Source: Clostridiales bacterium
GTDB taxonomy: Bacteria; Bacillota; Clostridia; Oscillospirales; CAG-272
Assembly (NCBI GenBank): GCA_003523225.1
Contig: DPGK01000025.1
Location: 43,790 to 53,140, forward strand
DNA: 9,351 bases
Reading direction: 5' to 3'
Shown: positions 1-7,565 of the stretch, in pieces
How positions within the stretch are numbered: position 1 is the first letter of the stretch
How the letters are laid out: each line of letters starts with the position of its first letter
Translations under genes and position numbers: made by a program
Notes under the pieces: generated by a model
What the model was told of the DNA's origin: nothing
The model's database searches: none
The model's input: the letters and a program-made list of their open reading frames with translations, nothing else

Positions 1-45
1 ACATCGAGTTTTTTTACAGCCCCGTGACTTTTTTGAATTATATGC

Positions 46-2118
46 CTATATGCCGAAGGGATCGGCATCATATCCGGCTGTGTCATCCGTCTCCGGTCTG
101 CGGCGACGGCGGCGCGATCCTGCCGGTTCGTCATCATGCTCTGCAGTATTCATCTGACCGGAGCTGTCGATATATCTCTTTGCCTGGGTAGAGAACAGCT
201 TGTAATACTCGCCGTGCTTTGCCATAAGCTCGCGATGGTCGCCCTCCTCGATGACCTCGCCGTTTTTCAGCACGATTATTTTGCTGGCGATAACGGCGGA
301 GGAGAGTCGGTGCGAGACAAAAATAGTGGTCTTTCCTTCGCGCAGACGGTCGAAGGTGTTGAATATTTCCTGTTCAGCCATCGGGTCAAGAGAAGCGGTA
401 GGTTCGTCGAGGATCAGTATATCGGATTCACGGTAGAACGCGCGCGCTATGGCAAGCTTTTGCCACTGTCCGCCCGAAAGCTCAATTCCGTCCTGTTCGA
501 ATATACGCATAAGCGGTGTGTCATAATCACGCGGGAGCGCTCTTATGTACTCGTCGGCGCTGCTCTGACGCGCGCTTGCGCGTATCCGCTCCGGGTCAGG
601 CTCACGGTCAATGTCGCCGAAGGAAATATTTTCGGAAACCGATACCGCATATTTGCCGAAGTCCTGGAATATGATGCCGAAGATACGGTAAAGCTCACGT
701 GTGTCGTATTCCCGGATATCGCGTCCGTCAAGCAGGATCACTCCCTCGGTGGGGTCGTAAAGTCTGGTCAGCAGCTTTATGAGTGTGGTCTTTCCGGCTC
801 CGTTAAGTCCGACAAGCACGACTGTTTCACCGGGACGGAACTTCAGATTGACATTTTTGATTACATAACGCGAGGTTCCGGGGTAAGCAAAGCTGACGTT
901 TTTGAATTCGATGGTATGCGGCGCTCCGTGCGCTACGGGTTCGGGAGGCTCTTGGGTGGGAACGACGGTCTGTTTTTCCTTCATGAAAGAAACAAGGTTG
1001 TCGATAAAGAGCGTTCCTTCGTAAATCGAAGCGGAGGTAGTGATAAAGGTCGTAACTGCGGTGGCGATAGAGGTGAGCGCGCCGGTGTATAGGGAATAGT
1101 CGCCTATCATGTATCTGCCCTGGAATACGCCGCGTGCGATAAGTGCGTAGCAAAGGCAGTTTGCGGCGCATGAGACGACAGCAAGAAGCACAGTCCAGAT
1201 GCTTTCATGTATGATAAGGCTGCGCAGGCCTATGTAGTAATGCTGGAATACCTGCTTGTACCTGTCGATAAAGGTATCCGAAAGGTTGAAGATGCGTATC
1301 TCCTTTGCCATATCCTTGTTTACAAGGAGGTCGGAATAATAATTCATCTGCCGGCGATCCTTGGAGCGGTGACGCATATACTGGAAGTTCTTGTGCCGGT
1401 AGTAGAAATTAATTATAGCAGACGGTATGGAAACGAGGATTATCAGCAGCGGTATCCACCACATATCGGGTATCTGTGAAAGTATCACAAGATAACCGAC
1501 AAGTGATATTGCCGTACTTACAATTGAGAATGTAGACTGAAGCGTCTGAACCGGGCGTGTGCCTGCCTCGCGGTTGGCGTTTTCAAGCTTTTCATAGAAT
1601 CCGGGCATATCGAAAGAGGCAAGATCGAGTGTCTTGGCTTTTTCCATGATCTGAACCTTGACCTGCTTTACCACCTTCTGGCTGGCAATGCGGATAACCG
1701 AGTTTGATATGCGGGATACCACCCGATTGATAAGCCGGAAGGTAAAAAGTCCGATGAGAAGTCCGAGCAGAACTGAACCGACAAATTCAAGCTCAAACGG
1801 TATTCCCGACGATTGCGCTATGGCGCGTTCGCTGGTTATGCGCTGCATTTCGTTGGTTATGCGCGCCGTTATCAGCGAGCCGATAATAGGTGTTACGCCG
1901 TCGAAAACCGAAATGAAGAGCATTGTGAACAGTATAAGAGGGTCGGTCTTCCACACAAGCACAAAGGTGTAGAACAGCCGATAGAAAAAACCGCCGAGCA
2001 GCTCACGAAGATAGCGGGGAAGGTCGCCCAGCCCTTTGGGGAGCGGCACTTTTTCATATTCGTAGCCGCCACGTCTTCCCGGCGGCGGACCGTTGAATCC
2101 GGGTCCCAAATAAATCAT
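46..2118 (-). CDS. ABC exporter half-transporter, fused permease and ATPase
   Basis: This is a 690-aa membrane protein with an N-terminal transmembrane domain and a C-terminal ATPase domain, the layout of type I ABC exporters, which act as homo- or heterodimers. Hydrophobic segments lie near residues 50-85, 112-135, 200-240, 305-330 and 345-365. The ATPase half shows Walker A GLNGAGKT (437-444), Q-loop Gln485, signature LSGGQ (547-551), Walker B ILILDEP (567-573, catalytic Glu572) and switch His603, so it should hydrolyse ATP. The N-terminus is rich in Gly and Pro. A hydrophilic tail after about residue 650 contains an arginine run followed by acidic residues. I chose the ATG at 2118; a GTG directly upstream at 2121 is also possible, and the AAAGG upstream is unusually close to both. 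The gene runs divergently from the DUF1015 gene. Lipid, peptide and drug substrates are all possible, and sequence alone does not choose among them. A partner subunit could lie beyond the left edge. Confidence 0.93.
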   Translation of the reverse strand: MIYLGPGFNGPPPGRRGGYEYEKVPLPKGLGDLPRYLRELLGGFFYRLFYTFVLVWKTDPLILFTMLFISVFDGVTPIIGSLITARITNEMQRITSERAIAQSSGIPFELEFVGSVLLGLLIGLFTFRLINRVVSRISNSVIRIASQKVVKQVKVQIMEKAKTLDLASFDMPGFYEKLENANREAGTRPVQTLQSTFSIVSTAISLVGYLVILSQIPDMWWIPLLIILVSIPSAIINFYYRHKNFQYMRHRSKDRRQMNYYSDLLVNKDMAKEIRIFNLSDTFIDRYKQVFQHYYIGLRSLIIHESIWTVLLAVVSCAANCLCYALIARGVFQGRYMIGDYSLYTGALTSIATAVTTFITTSASIYEGTLFIDNLVSFMKEKQTVVPTQEPPEPVAHGAPHTIEFKNVSFAYPGTSRYVIKNVNLKFRPGETVVLVGLNGAGKTTLIKLLTRLYDPTEGVILLDGRDIREYDTRELYRIFGIIFQDFGKYAVSVSENISFGDIDREPDPERIRASARQSSADEYIRALPRDYDTPLMRIFEQDGIELSGGQWQKLAIARAFYRESDILILDEPTASLDPMAEQEIFNTFDRLREGKTTIFVSHRLSSAVIASKIIVLKNGEVIEEGDHRELMAKHGEYYKLFSTQAKRYIDSSGQMNTAEHDDEPAGSRRRRRRPETDDTAGYDADPFGI

Positions 2119-2145
2119 CACCTTTCAGAATCTTTGTTTGCATAT

Positions 2146-2174
2146 ATTGTATCACAATTTAGTTGCGAATGCAA
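2146..2174 (-). promoter_or_regulatory. Sigma-A promoter of the ABC exporter gene
   Basis: On the minus strand the -35 is TTGCAT (2174-2169) and the -10 is TACAAT (2151-2146), with a 17-bp spacer. A TG one base upstream of the -10 makes it an extended -10. Transcription should start near 2139, giving a short leader of about 20 nt before the ATG at 2118. The fit to consensus is good; no expression evidence is available. Confidence 0.65.
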
Positions 2175-2175
2175 C
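2162..2175. promoter_or_regulatory. Candidate operator, dyad GTTGC-N4-GCAAC
   Basis: Two 5-bp inverted arms, GTTGC (2162-2166) and GCAAC (2171-2175), are separated by GAAT. The dyad covers the -35 of the exporter promoter, where a bound protein would block RNA polymerase. TTGC/GCAA half-sites are common for MarR-family repressors, which often control ABC exporters. No regulator gene is visible in the window, so the regulator family is inferred. Confidence 0.4.
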
Positions 2176-2214
2176 CGTTTGGGCGAAAAAAGTTAAAAAA
2201 GTAAGTAAAGAAAC

Positions 2215-2243
2215 TTGTTTTGTAAGCGAGGATATGATAAAAT
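2215..2243 (+). promoter_or_regulatory. Promoter of the DUF1015 gene
   Basis: A -35 TTGTTT (2215-2220) and a -10 TAAAAT (2238-2243) are separated by 17 bp, with a TG one base before the -10 (extended -10). The start would fall near 2250, leaving a leader of about 47 nt that contains the 16-bp palindrome and the RBS. The -35 is weak, but the spacing and the AT-rich -10 support the call. Confidence 0.5.
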
Positions 2244-2264
2244 ATATAATGTAGAATTATAAAT

Positions 2265-2280
2265 TGCGGCATATGCCGCA
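2265..2280. promoter_or_regulatory. 16-bp perfect palindrome between promoter and RBS
   Basis: TGCGGCAT is followed immediately by its reverse complement ATGCCGCA, centred between 2272 and 2273. It lies just downstream of the predicted transcription start and 6 nt before the GGAG ribosome binding site. With no loop it is a poor RNA hairpin and a better candidate for a dimeric repressor operator. The cognate regulator is unknown. Confidence 0.45.
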
Positions 2281-2296
2281 CCGATTGGAGTCAAAT

Positions 2297-3520
2297 ATGC
2301 ATCTTTATCCCACAAACATACTTATTCCCGATTTCGGGAAGACAGACGGCAGGCTTTGGTCATGCGTTGCATGCGATCAATTTACCGGAGAGCCGGAATA
2401 CTGGGAGCGCGCAGACGCCGAAGTGGGCAACTCGCCCTCGACGCTGCGACTTATTCTTCCCGAGGCTTTTCTTTCCGAATCAAAGGAGCGCGTACCGAAG
2501 ATCCATGCGGCAATGTGCGATTATATTGAACGCGGAATACTTAAAGAACATAAGCACCGTGCAGTATGGCTTGATCGGACTCAGAGTGACGGCAGAGTGC
2601 GCCGCGGACTTGTTGCGGCAATTGACCTTGAAGAATATGATTTTTCCGACGGTTCGGTCTCCCTTATCCGGGCTACCGAACGCACAGTGCCGGAAAGGAT
2701 ACCTCCACGCATCGGCGTCAGGCGAGGCGCTCCACTTGAGTTACCCCATGTGATGCTGCTTATCGACGACCCCGCAGACAGTGTTCTTTGGAGATTTAGC
2801 GGGCGTACGCCGGACGCATATGATTTTGATCTGATGGGAGGCGGCGGTCATGTCCGCGGAGGCTTTGTGGGAGCGTCCGAAATGGAGGATGTAAACGCCG
2901 CGCTTGACGAGCTGCTGGCTCAGAAAAAAGGCTCTGCCGCTCCGATACTGTTTGCGGTAGGGGACGGAAACCATTCGCTTGCCACTGCAAAAACGGTCTG
3001 GGAGGAGTACAAAGCCGCCGGTGCTCCCATGACACATCCTGCGCGGTATGCGCTGTGTGAGGTCGTTAATCTTCATGACACGGCTCTTGAATTTGAACCG
3101 ATATACCGGCTTGTGTCGGGCTGCGGTACTGAACGCATTGTGTCTGAATTCAAACGGTATGCCGGGCGTCTTTGCGGCTCAGAGCCTGAGCAGCGCTTTG
3201 ATATTGTGACTGCAAACGGAAAGGAGACCGTTACTGTCCCTCATCCGGAAAAGGCTCTGCCGGTAGCCACGCTTCAGGATTTTCTTGACGCTTATAAGTC
3301 AGCGGATACTTCAATGGAGCTTGACTACATACACGGTGTGCAGTCGCTTACGACGCTGGCATCAGCGGAGGGACGGGTCGGTTTTCTGTTCGGAGGTATG
3401 CGCAAGAACGAGCTTTTCCGTGCTGTGGAAAATGACGGCGCACTTCCGCGCAAGACTTTTTCAATGGGACACGCCGCCGATAAGAGGTATTACCTTGAGT
3501 GCAGGCGCATTGACGGCTGA
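2297..3520 (+). CDS. DUF1015 family protein
   Basis: This is a 407-aa soluble protein recognisable as a member of the DUF1015 family by several conserved blocks: VACDQFT (24-30), the TERTVPERIPPR region (127-138), the family hallmark VGDGNHSLATAK (221-232, the counterpart of the DGHHR block in other members), LDYIHG (342-347) and a C-terminal stretch from PRKTFSMGHA (385-394) to about 405. Length is normal for the family and no breaks are seen. The ATG at 2297 is chosen because GGAG at 2287-2290 lies 6 nt upstream. An upstream TTG at 2264 is in frame but would run through the palindrome. In other Firmicutes such genes are often found near serine biosynthesis genes; no such neighbour is present here. 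The biochemical role is not established by this sequence, and I assign none. Confidence 0.9.
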   Translation: MHLYPTNILIPDFGKTDGRLWSCVACDQFTGEPEYWERADAEVGNSPSTLRLILPEAFLSESKERVPKIHAAMCDYIERGILKEHKHRAVWLDRTQSDGRVRRGLVAAIDLEEYDFSDGSVSLIRATERTVPERIPPRIGVRRGAPLELPHVMLLIDDPADSVLWRFSGRTPDAYDFDLMGGGGHVRGGFVGASEMEDVNAALDELLAQKKGSAAPILFAVGDGNHSLATAKTVWEEYKAAGAPMTHPARYALCEVVNLHDTALEFEPIYRLVSGCGTERIVSEFKRYAGRLCGSEPEQRFDIVTANGKETVTVPHPEKALPVATLQDFLDAYKSADTSMELDYIHGVQSLTTLASAEGRVGFLFGGMRKNELFRAVENDGALPRKTFSMGHAADKRYYLECRRIDG

Positions 3521-3548
3521 TTGTTCACATATTTATTACTCCGCCGTC

Positions 3549-3591
3549 ATGCATACAAGATTAGTTTGAGGTATAATTCAGAATACTGAAT
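3549..3591 (+). promoter_or_regulatory. Possible promoter with dyad, upstream of the deacetylase gene
   Basis: A perfect -10 hexamer TATAAT lies at 3572-3577, but the sequence 17 bp upstream (ATGCAT, 3549-3554) is a poor -35. A dyad ATTCAG (3576-3581), AATA, CTGAAT (3586-3591) covers the predicted start region. It may be an operator, or a small hairpin at the 5' end of the mRNA. The weak -35 would suit activator dependence or another sigma factor. Confidence 0.35.
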
Positions 3592-3618
3592 ACAGTGATG
3601 AAAGAAAGGATACAACGG

Positions 3619-5424
3619 ATGAAAAAGAGATTTTTCCCGACAGTGGCTTTGATTTTTGCCGTAGTTGTGTTTATGCTGCTGAGTACAGGATGTCACAAGC
3701 CCGGCAATGGCGAAGGTACGGAAAGCTCCGGCGTCGATGTTCCGGCAACTTCCGGCGGGGACACTACGACCGAGGGTCTTGGCGACTACACGATGCCGTC
3801 AGACGAAAACGGCAAGCTGCTACAAAGCTTTATTGACGCGGCATATGCCTCCGGCAGTGGAATGACCTCTCTGGACGATACCGGGAAAAAGCTGGTGTCC
3901 GTGTGGTCAGCGGTGGAATCCGATGCGCTGGCTGTAATGAACCATGCATATGCGCAGTATTCCGCAGGTACGCTTTCCTATGATCGTCTGGCGGCGCTTA
4001 TGAATTCCTTTGCCCTTATTGACGCGGCAAGAGTAACCGCCAGGGACCTGCTTGAAAAGGCAGGGACGCTTGAGGCGGGACGCGCGGCGCTTGAGGTATT
4101 CAGGGAGTATGTCGGCAAGGGCAAGTTCATGCAGGCGTCCCGGGAGGCGGCAAAGCTTTCTTATGATGATAATGCGGCGCGTGACGAGGTAAAGAAGACA
4201 GTTGAGGCGAATGCCGCGAGCTTCAAAGCCGGAGTTACCGATGCCGTCACCGAATTTATGGTGCGATATCAGATATCCGAAGGAAATGCATATCTTGACG
4301 GACTTAAAGGTCTTGGAATTGATACTCATATTTCCGACGAAAAAGCAAGGCTTGAAGCGTACCGTGCCTTTCAGGAGGACGATCTTGAACCGGTAAAGAT
4401 ATCCGAAACGCTTGAGAACATTTATACTCACTGCATGATAGCTTTTCCGGAGATAAACTTTGCTTCCGACGCGACTTATCGCAAATGCGGCGACGACTGC
4501 CTGACATATCATGAGTTCATGTATTTGCTTGACAGTCTGTACGAAAAAGGATATATCATTATTGATGCCAATCTGCTTTTTGATGCCGAGACCGGCAAAG
4601 CGGTAAAGACGCTGTATTTACCCAAGGGTAAAAAGCCGCTGATACTGACATTTGACGATGTGACTTACGACTTCCGTAAGCAGGGAAGCGGCATGGTGGA
4701 TAAGCTGATCGTCGATGAGGACGGGTATGTCTGTACCTACACCAAGATGGCAGACGGTACGGAAGTCATATCCTACGACAACGAGCATTTTCCCGTACTC
4801 AACGCATATGTGCGCGAGCATCCGGATTTTACCTTCCGCGGCGCTCGCGGAACACTCTTTTTCACCGGATTTGACGGTATCCTCGGCTACAGGACTCAGT
4901 CCGAGCCTATAAACGCTGCCGAGGCTGCGCTGAAGCTTGACCGTAATGCCGAGATCGAAGGCGCCAAAAAGGTTCTTGCGGCACTGAGTGCCGAGGGATG
5001 GACATACGGTTCGCACAGCTACAATCACCGTCATATGCCAAGGTACACTGCAGCGGAGTTCAAAGAGGATACCGATATGTGGCTCAGGGAGGTTGGCTCT
5101 CTTGTCGGAGAGACTCAGCTTTTCTGCTGGCCTTACGGAGACCACGGCTCGGGCTCTCTGCGAAAAGGAGATCTGCACAAATACCTTTACGACAGCGGCT
5201 TTCGCATTTTCTTCGGTTGCGGTTCGGCGCGTTATGTGGCGCAGGAGCCGGACGGACTGGGTATTTTCACCGACCGCAAGGGAATGACGGGAAACGTGCT
5301 TTACTATATTGAGATGGAATATAAGGCGTATCTTCGTGATTATCTCTATCTCATTGATCCCGACAAGATGTGGGATCCGCTTAGGCTCCCTTACAAATAC
5401 AAGCCGCCGTACAAGAGCGACTGA
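3619..5424 (+). CDS. Lipoprotein with NodB-type polysaccharide deacetylase domain
   Basis: This is a 601-aa predicted secreted lipoprotein. The signal peptide is KKR plus a hydrophobic core (residues 2-21) ending in LSTGC, with Cys25 as the lipidation site; Ser at -3 makes the lipobox less than ideal. Residues about 30-65 are a Ser/Thr/Gly-rich linker. Residues about 65-260 are a charged, apparently helical region with no family I recognise. The NodB fold starts near 340 with LTFDD (344-347; Asp346 and Asp347 predicted catalytic and metal ligand), then SHSYNH (465-470; metal ligands His466 and His470) and WPYGD (504-508). Such enzymes remove N-acetyl groups from peptidoglycan or other N-acetylglucosamine polymers. 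The ATG at 3619 is chosen because GAAAGGA (3604-3610) lies 8 nt upstream and a signal peptide follows directly. GTG 3595 and ATG 3598 are in-frame alternatives. The gene ends 12 nt before a strong terminator, so it is probably transcribed separately from spoIIGA. Confidence 0.88.
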   Translation: MKKRFFPTVALIFAVVVFMLLSTGCHKPGNGEGTESSGVDVPATSGGDTTTEGLGDYTMPSDENGKLLQSFIDAAYASGSGMTSLDDTGKKLVSVWSAVESDALAVMNHAYAQYSAGTLSYDRLAALMNSFALIDAARVTARDLLEKAGTLEAGRAALEVFREYVGKGKFMQASREAAKLSYDDNAARDEVKKTVEANAASFKAGVTDAVTEFMVRYQISEGNAYLDGLKGLGIDTHISDEKARLEAYRAFQEDDLEPVKISETLENIYTHCMIAFPEINFASDATYRKCGDDCLTYHEFMYLLDSLYEKGYIIIDANLLFDAETGKAVKTLYLPKGKKPLILTFDDVTYDFRKQGSGMVDKLIVDEDGYVCTYTKMADGTEVISYDNEHFPVLNAYVREHPDFTFRGARGTLFFTGFDGILGYRTQSEPINAAEAALKLDRNAEIEGAKKVLAALSAEGWTYGSHSYNHRHMPRYTAAEFKEDTDMWLREVGSLVGETQLFCWPYGDHGSGSLRKGDLHKYLYDSGFRIFFGCGSARYVAQEPDGLGIFTDRKGMTGNVLYYIEMEYKAYLRDYLYLIDPDKMWDPLRLPYKYKPPYKSD

Positions 5425-5436
5425 CCTATAATTTCC

Positions 5437-5470
5437 AGCCCGCCGCGAAATTTTTCGCGGCGGGCTTTTT
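5437..5470 (+). terminator. Intrinsic terminator after the deacetylase gene
   Basis: A GC-rich inverted repeat (AGCCCGCCGCGAAA at 5437-5450 with TTTCGCGGCGGGCT at 5453-5466) is followed by a T run to 5470. The innermost A-T pairs cannot all close, so the working loop is a few bases wider. It separates the deacetylase transcript from the sporulation operon promoter about 10 bp further on. Confidence 0.9.
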
Positions 5471-5479
5471 GCGTACCTG

Positions 5480-5514
5480 TTGCGACATATTTATCACTGC
5501 CGTCGGAGTATACT
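5480..5514 (+). promoter_or_regulatory. Candidate Spo0A-controlled spoIIG promoter
   Basis: TATACT (5509-5514) is a good -10. The region 17 bp upstream has no -35, but TTGCGA (5480-5485) lies 23 bp away, or 22 bp if read as TGCGAC. The B. subtilis spoIIG promoter is known for an over-long spacer of 22 bp and for activation by Spo0A bound at the -35. Here TTGCGACA (5480-5487) reads TGTCGCAA on the other strand, matching the 0A box TGTCGAA at six of seven bases and overlapping the -35. A weaker match, CGTCGGA, lies at 5501-5507. The position just upstream of spoIIGA supports the call. Confidence 0.5.
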
Positions 5515-5534
5515 TTAATACGGGGGTGGTGAGC

Positions 5535-6443
5535 ATGGGAGAGACAGTGTATGCCGATATTTTGTTTTTCATCAACTTCAGCATGGATTTTCTCTGTTTT
5601 TACATATGCTCACGCGTGCTGGGACGTCCCCTTGCCTGTCTTCGCACAGCGCTTGCCTCGGCAATGGGCGGTGTGTATTCGGTCGCAATGCTGATATGGT
5701 GTCCCGATGGCATTGTGTCGCTGCTGCTTGACGTCAGCGTACTGCTTATTATGTGTGCGGTGGCACAGCCCAACGGAAGTACATCTCTTGCGGGGAAATT
5801 CGGAGGAGCGGCTATGTATGCAGGCATTTCGGCAGCTCTGGGCGGATTTATGACAGCCGTGTACAGTCTGGCAAACCGCGCCGGGCTTTCCGGAGATGTT
5901 TCAGGAGCGGGGATGGGAGTTTCCGACGGCGGAATGTCCGCATGGGTGTTTGCTCTGATAGCCGCTTCGGGTGCTGCCGCGGCGGTGATCGGAGGCAGAC
6001 GGCTTCGTCTGCGTTCTTCGGGAGATCGTATGCGTGTCACGGTGAATATCGGCGGCAGGGAAGCCAGCTTTGAGGGTATGACGGACAGCGGAAACCTGCT
6101 TTCCGATCCGCTGAGCGGCAGACGTGTCATGATCTGCGAGCTTGGGGCACTGGACGGGCTTATTGATCCCGCCACCGCGGCGCTCATACGCTCCGGCGGA
6201 CCTGCGTCAGGTGCGGGGCGCGCGACGCGTATTTCGTCCTCGGAGGCTGCAAAGCTGAGATTTATTCCGGCGTCGGGGACGCTCGGCGACGGAATTTTAT
6301 GTGCGCTGACCCCGGAAAGCGTAACTCTCACCAATGAAAAAAACGGCAGAAGTCATTCTGCCGACCTGCTGATAGCGCCTGTACCGCGTAAGCTGTCCGC
6401 AGACGGCTGCCGGGCGCTTATTCCTCCGGGTAGCCTTGGATAG
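5535..6443 (+). CDS. spoIIGA: Sigma-E processing peptidase SpoIIGA
   Basis: This is a 302-aa aspartic protease of the sporulation septum, close to the roughly 309 aa of the B. subtilis protein. The N-terminal half has about five hydrophobic segments (near 5-25, 33-53, 61-77, 88-110 and 136-155). The cytoplasmic C-terminal half carries the active-site motif TDSGN (183-187). Asp184 corresponds in position to the catalytic Asp183 of B. subtilis, and DPLSG follows as in the family. The N-terminus VYADILFFINFSMDF is typical. It removes the pro-sequence of SigE, encoded 65 bp downstream, after signalling by SpoIIR from the forespore. The ATG at 5535 follows a G-rich GGGGGTGGTGAG (5522-5533). Upstream in-frame codons, including two GTGs at 5526 and 5529, would add residues not expected in the family. 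Glycine-rich stretches near 115-135 and 220-230 look like loops. Confidence 0.93.
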   Translation: MGETVYADILFFINFSMDFLCFYICSRVLGRPLACLRTALASAMGGVYSVAMLIWCPDGIVSLLLDVSVLLIMCAVAQPNGSTSLAGKFGGAAMYAGISAALGGFMTAVYSLANRAGLSGDVSGAGMGVSDGGMSAWVFALIAASGAAAAVIGGRRLRLRSSGDRMRVTVNIGGREASFEGMTDSGNLLSDPLSGRRVMICELGALDGLIDPATAALIRSGGPASGAGRATRISSSEAAKLRFIPASGTLGDGILCALTPESVTLTNEKNGRSHSADLLIAPVPRKLSADGCRALIPPGSLG

Positions 6444-6508
6444 AGCATAAACAGATATCCTTTACGGTTTGATCCCGAAAATAGCCTAAGAAAGGCATGG
6501 TAACTGAA

Positions 6509-7234
6509 ATGAAAGCAACGGAAATTCTTTTTAAGATACGCCTTTTGCTGTCGCGGCTTGCCGCGCGGCTTTTTCCCCGCGGAATATACTATGTAAGCGG
6601 TCCGGAAACGCTGCCTCCTCCGCTAAGCAGGGAGGAGGAGAGATGTGCCCTTGAACGTCTTGCCGCCTGTCCGGAGGACGAGCAGGTGCGCGGACTGCTG
6701 ATAGAGCGGAATCTGCGTCTTGTTGTATATATTGCCCGGAAGTTTGAAACGACCGGAATAGGCATCGAGGATCTGGTTTCGATAGGCACAATGGGACTTA
6801 TCAAGGCGATAGGCTCTTTCCGCGCAGAAAAGAATATAAAGCTGGCGACATATGCCTCGCGGTGCATTGAAAACGAAATACTTATGTATATACGCAAGCG
6901 CAGTGCCTCACGCTGCGAGGTATCGCTTGACGAGCCGCTGAATATCGACTGGGACGGCAACGAGCTTTTGCTTTCGGACGTGCTGGGTAGTGATGACGGG
7001 GGAGTCGGAGAGGCGTTCGCAGCGCGTGAGGAAAAGCGGGTGATCCATGAAGCTGTGGCAGCTCTTGATCCGCGTGAGCGGCAGATAATAGAACTGCGTT
7101 ACGGACTTTCCGGACAGCAGGAAATGACGCAGAAGGAGGTCGCCGACCTGCTTGGAATCTCACAGTCGTACATATCCCGGCTTGAAAAGAAGATAATCGT
7201 GCGTCTGCGGCACGAAATAGCCGGAAAAATATGA
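6509..7234 (+). CDS. sigE: Pro-sigma-E, mother-cell RNA polymerase sigma factor
   Basis: This is a 241-aa sigma-70 family factor directing early mother-cell transcription in sporulation. Numbering from this start, the amphipathic pro-sequence covers about residues 1-26 and ends at YYVSG, followed by the conserved LPPPLS. Region 2 includes [16 protein letters not shown] (65-80) and the -10 recognition stretch around [16 protein letters not shown] (115-130). The blocks [17 protein letters not shown] (141-157) and the region 4 helix-turn-helix [20 protein letters not shown] (207-226) are nearly as in B. subtilis SigE. The start at 6509 gives exactly 26 residues before YY, as in the 239-aa B. subtilis protein. 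The ATG at 6497 would add four residues, but AAAGG at 6491-6495 is only one base from it and 13 from 6509, so neither start has an ideal RBS. It should be cotranscribed with spoIIGA, since no terminator or promoter is seen in the gap. Confidence 0.95.
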   Translation: MKATEILFKIRLLLSRLAARLFPRGIYYVSGPETLPPPLSREEERCALERLAACPEDEQVRGLLIERNLRLVVYIARKFETTGIGIEDLVSIGTMGLIKAIGSFRAEKNIKLATYASRCIENEILMYIRKRSASRCEVSLDEPLNIDWDGNELLLSDVLGSDDGGVGEAFAAREEKRVIHEAVAALDPRERQIIELRYGLSGQQEMTQKEVADLLGISQSYISRLEKKIIVRLRHEIAGKI

Positions 7235-7297
7235 GCATTCCGATAACATTGACTTTTGCAACTCATATGAATATTGATTTTGCTCCGATGGATTTGT

Positions 7298-7513
7298 ACC
7301 ACCCTGCTCACCACCTGCAAACTGAATGAACACCTCGCCGATATTGATGCAGAAGCATCACAGCGTGTCCGTGAGCTGACAGAAGCCTTCGCCAAAGCAG
7401 AAGGCATAGCCGAGCAACTCAAGGCAACAAACAACCTTCTGTGGGCGAAGGAGATGAACAACTGCAAGGCACGAGCCGAGGAAATCGTTCTCCGGGAGGT
7501 AGTGTACAGATGA
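7298..7513 (+). pseudogene. tnpV: tnpV 3' fragment, transposon-encoded protein
   Basis: About 70 codons match the C-terminal half of TnpV, a small protein of clostridial mobile elements: TLLTTCKLNEHLADID near the beginning, LKATNNLLWAKEMNN in the middle and ARAEEIVLREVVYR at the end, then TGA. TnpV is usually about 110-130 aa. The N-terminal part is missing, the frame upstream (from a TTG at 7274) does not look like TnpV, and no RBS is visible. It lies 63 bp after sigE and so marks an old insertion into the spoIIG region. The identification is from memory of the family's C-terminal pattern. A functional short protein is unlikely. Confidence 0.7.
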
Positions 7514-7557
7514 GAAGCATGATTGAAGAGCTTTCCCGGGAGATAATAAGCGAATAA
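7510..7557 (+). pseudogene. Truncated reading frame coupled to the tnpV fragment
   Basis: An ATG overlaps the tnpV stop (ATGA at 7510-7513) and opens a 15-codon frame starting MRSMIEEL, ending at TAA 7555-7557, just before hairpin copy 1. In clostridial elements a short gene often follows tnpV in this coupled way with a similar beginning (resembling DUF6809-type proteins, from memory). Here the frame stops almost at once, so this is probably the first codons of a gene whose remainder is lost. Confidence 0.3.
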
Positions 7558-7565
7558 CACATATA

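Noticed and set aside
136..1092. 318-codon open frame on the plus strand
   Set aside because: It is antisense to the ATPase half of the ABC exporter, has no recognisable motif or RBS, and arises from the codon pattern of the real gene.
3511..3549. Inverted repeat TGACGGC/GCCGTCA after the DUF1015 gene
   Set aside because: The loop is about 25 nt and no T run follows, so I do not call it a terminator.
3907..4512. 201-codon open frame on the minus strand
   Set aside because: It is opposite the deacetylase gene, whose signal peptide, motifs and RBS are convincing.
5600..6334. 244-codon open frame on the minus strand
   Set aside because: It is the complement of spoIIGA, is rich in Pro/Ser/Ala as expected of an antisense shadow of GC-rich codons, and shows no domain.
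7229..7268. Inverted repeat ATATGAG/CTCATAT at the end of sigE
   Set aside because: It is AT-rich with a 26-nt loop and no T run; probably chance.
7231..7329. 32-codon frame starting inside the sigE stop
   Set aside because: It overlaps the tnpV fragment in another frame, has no family match, and its coupling to sigE is the only support.
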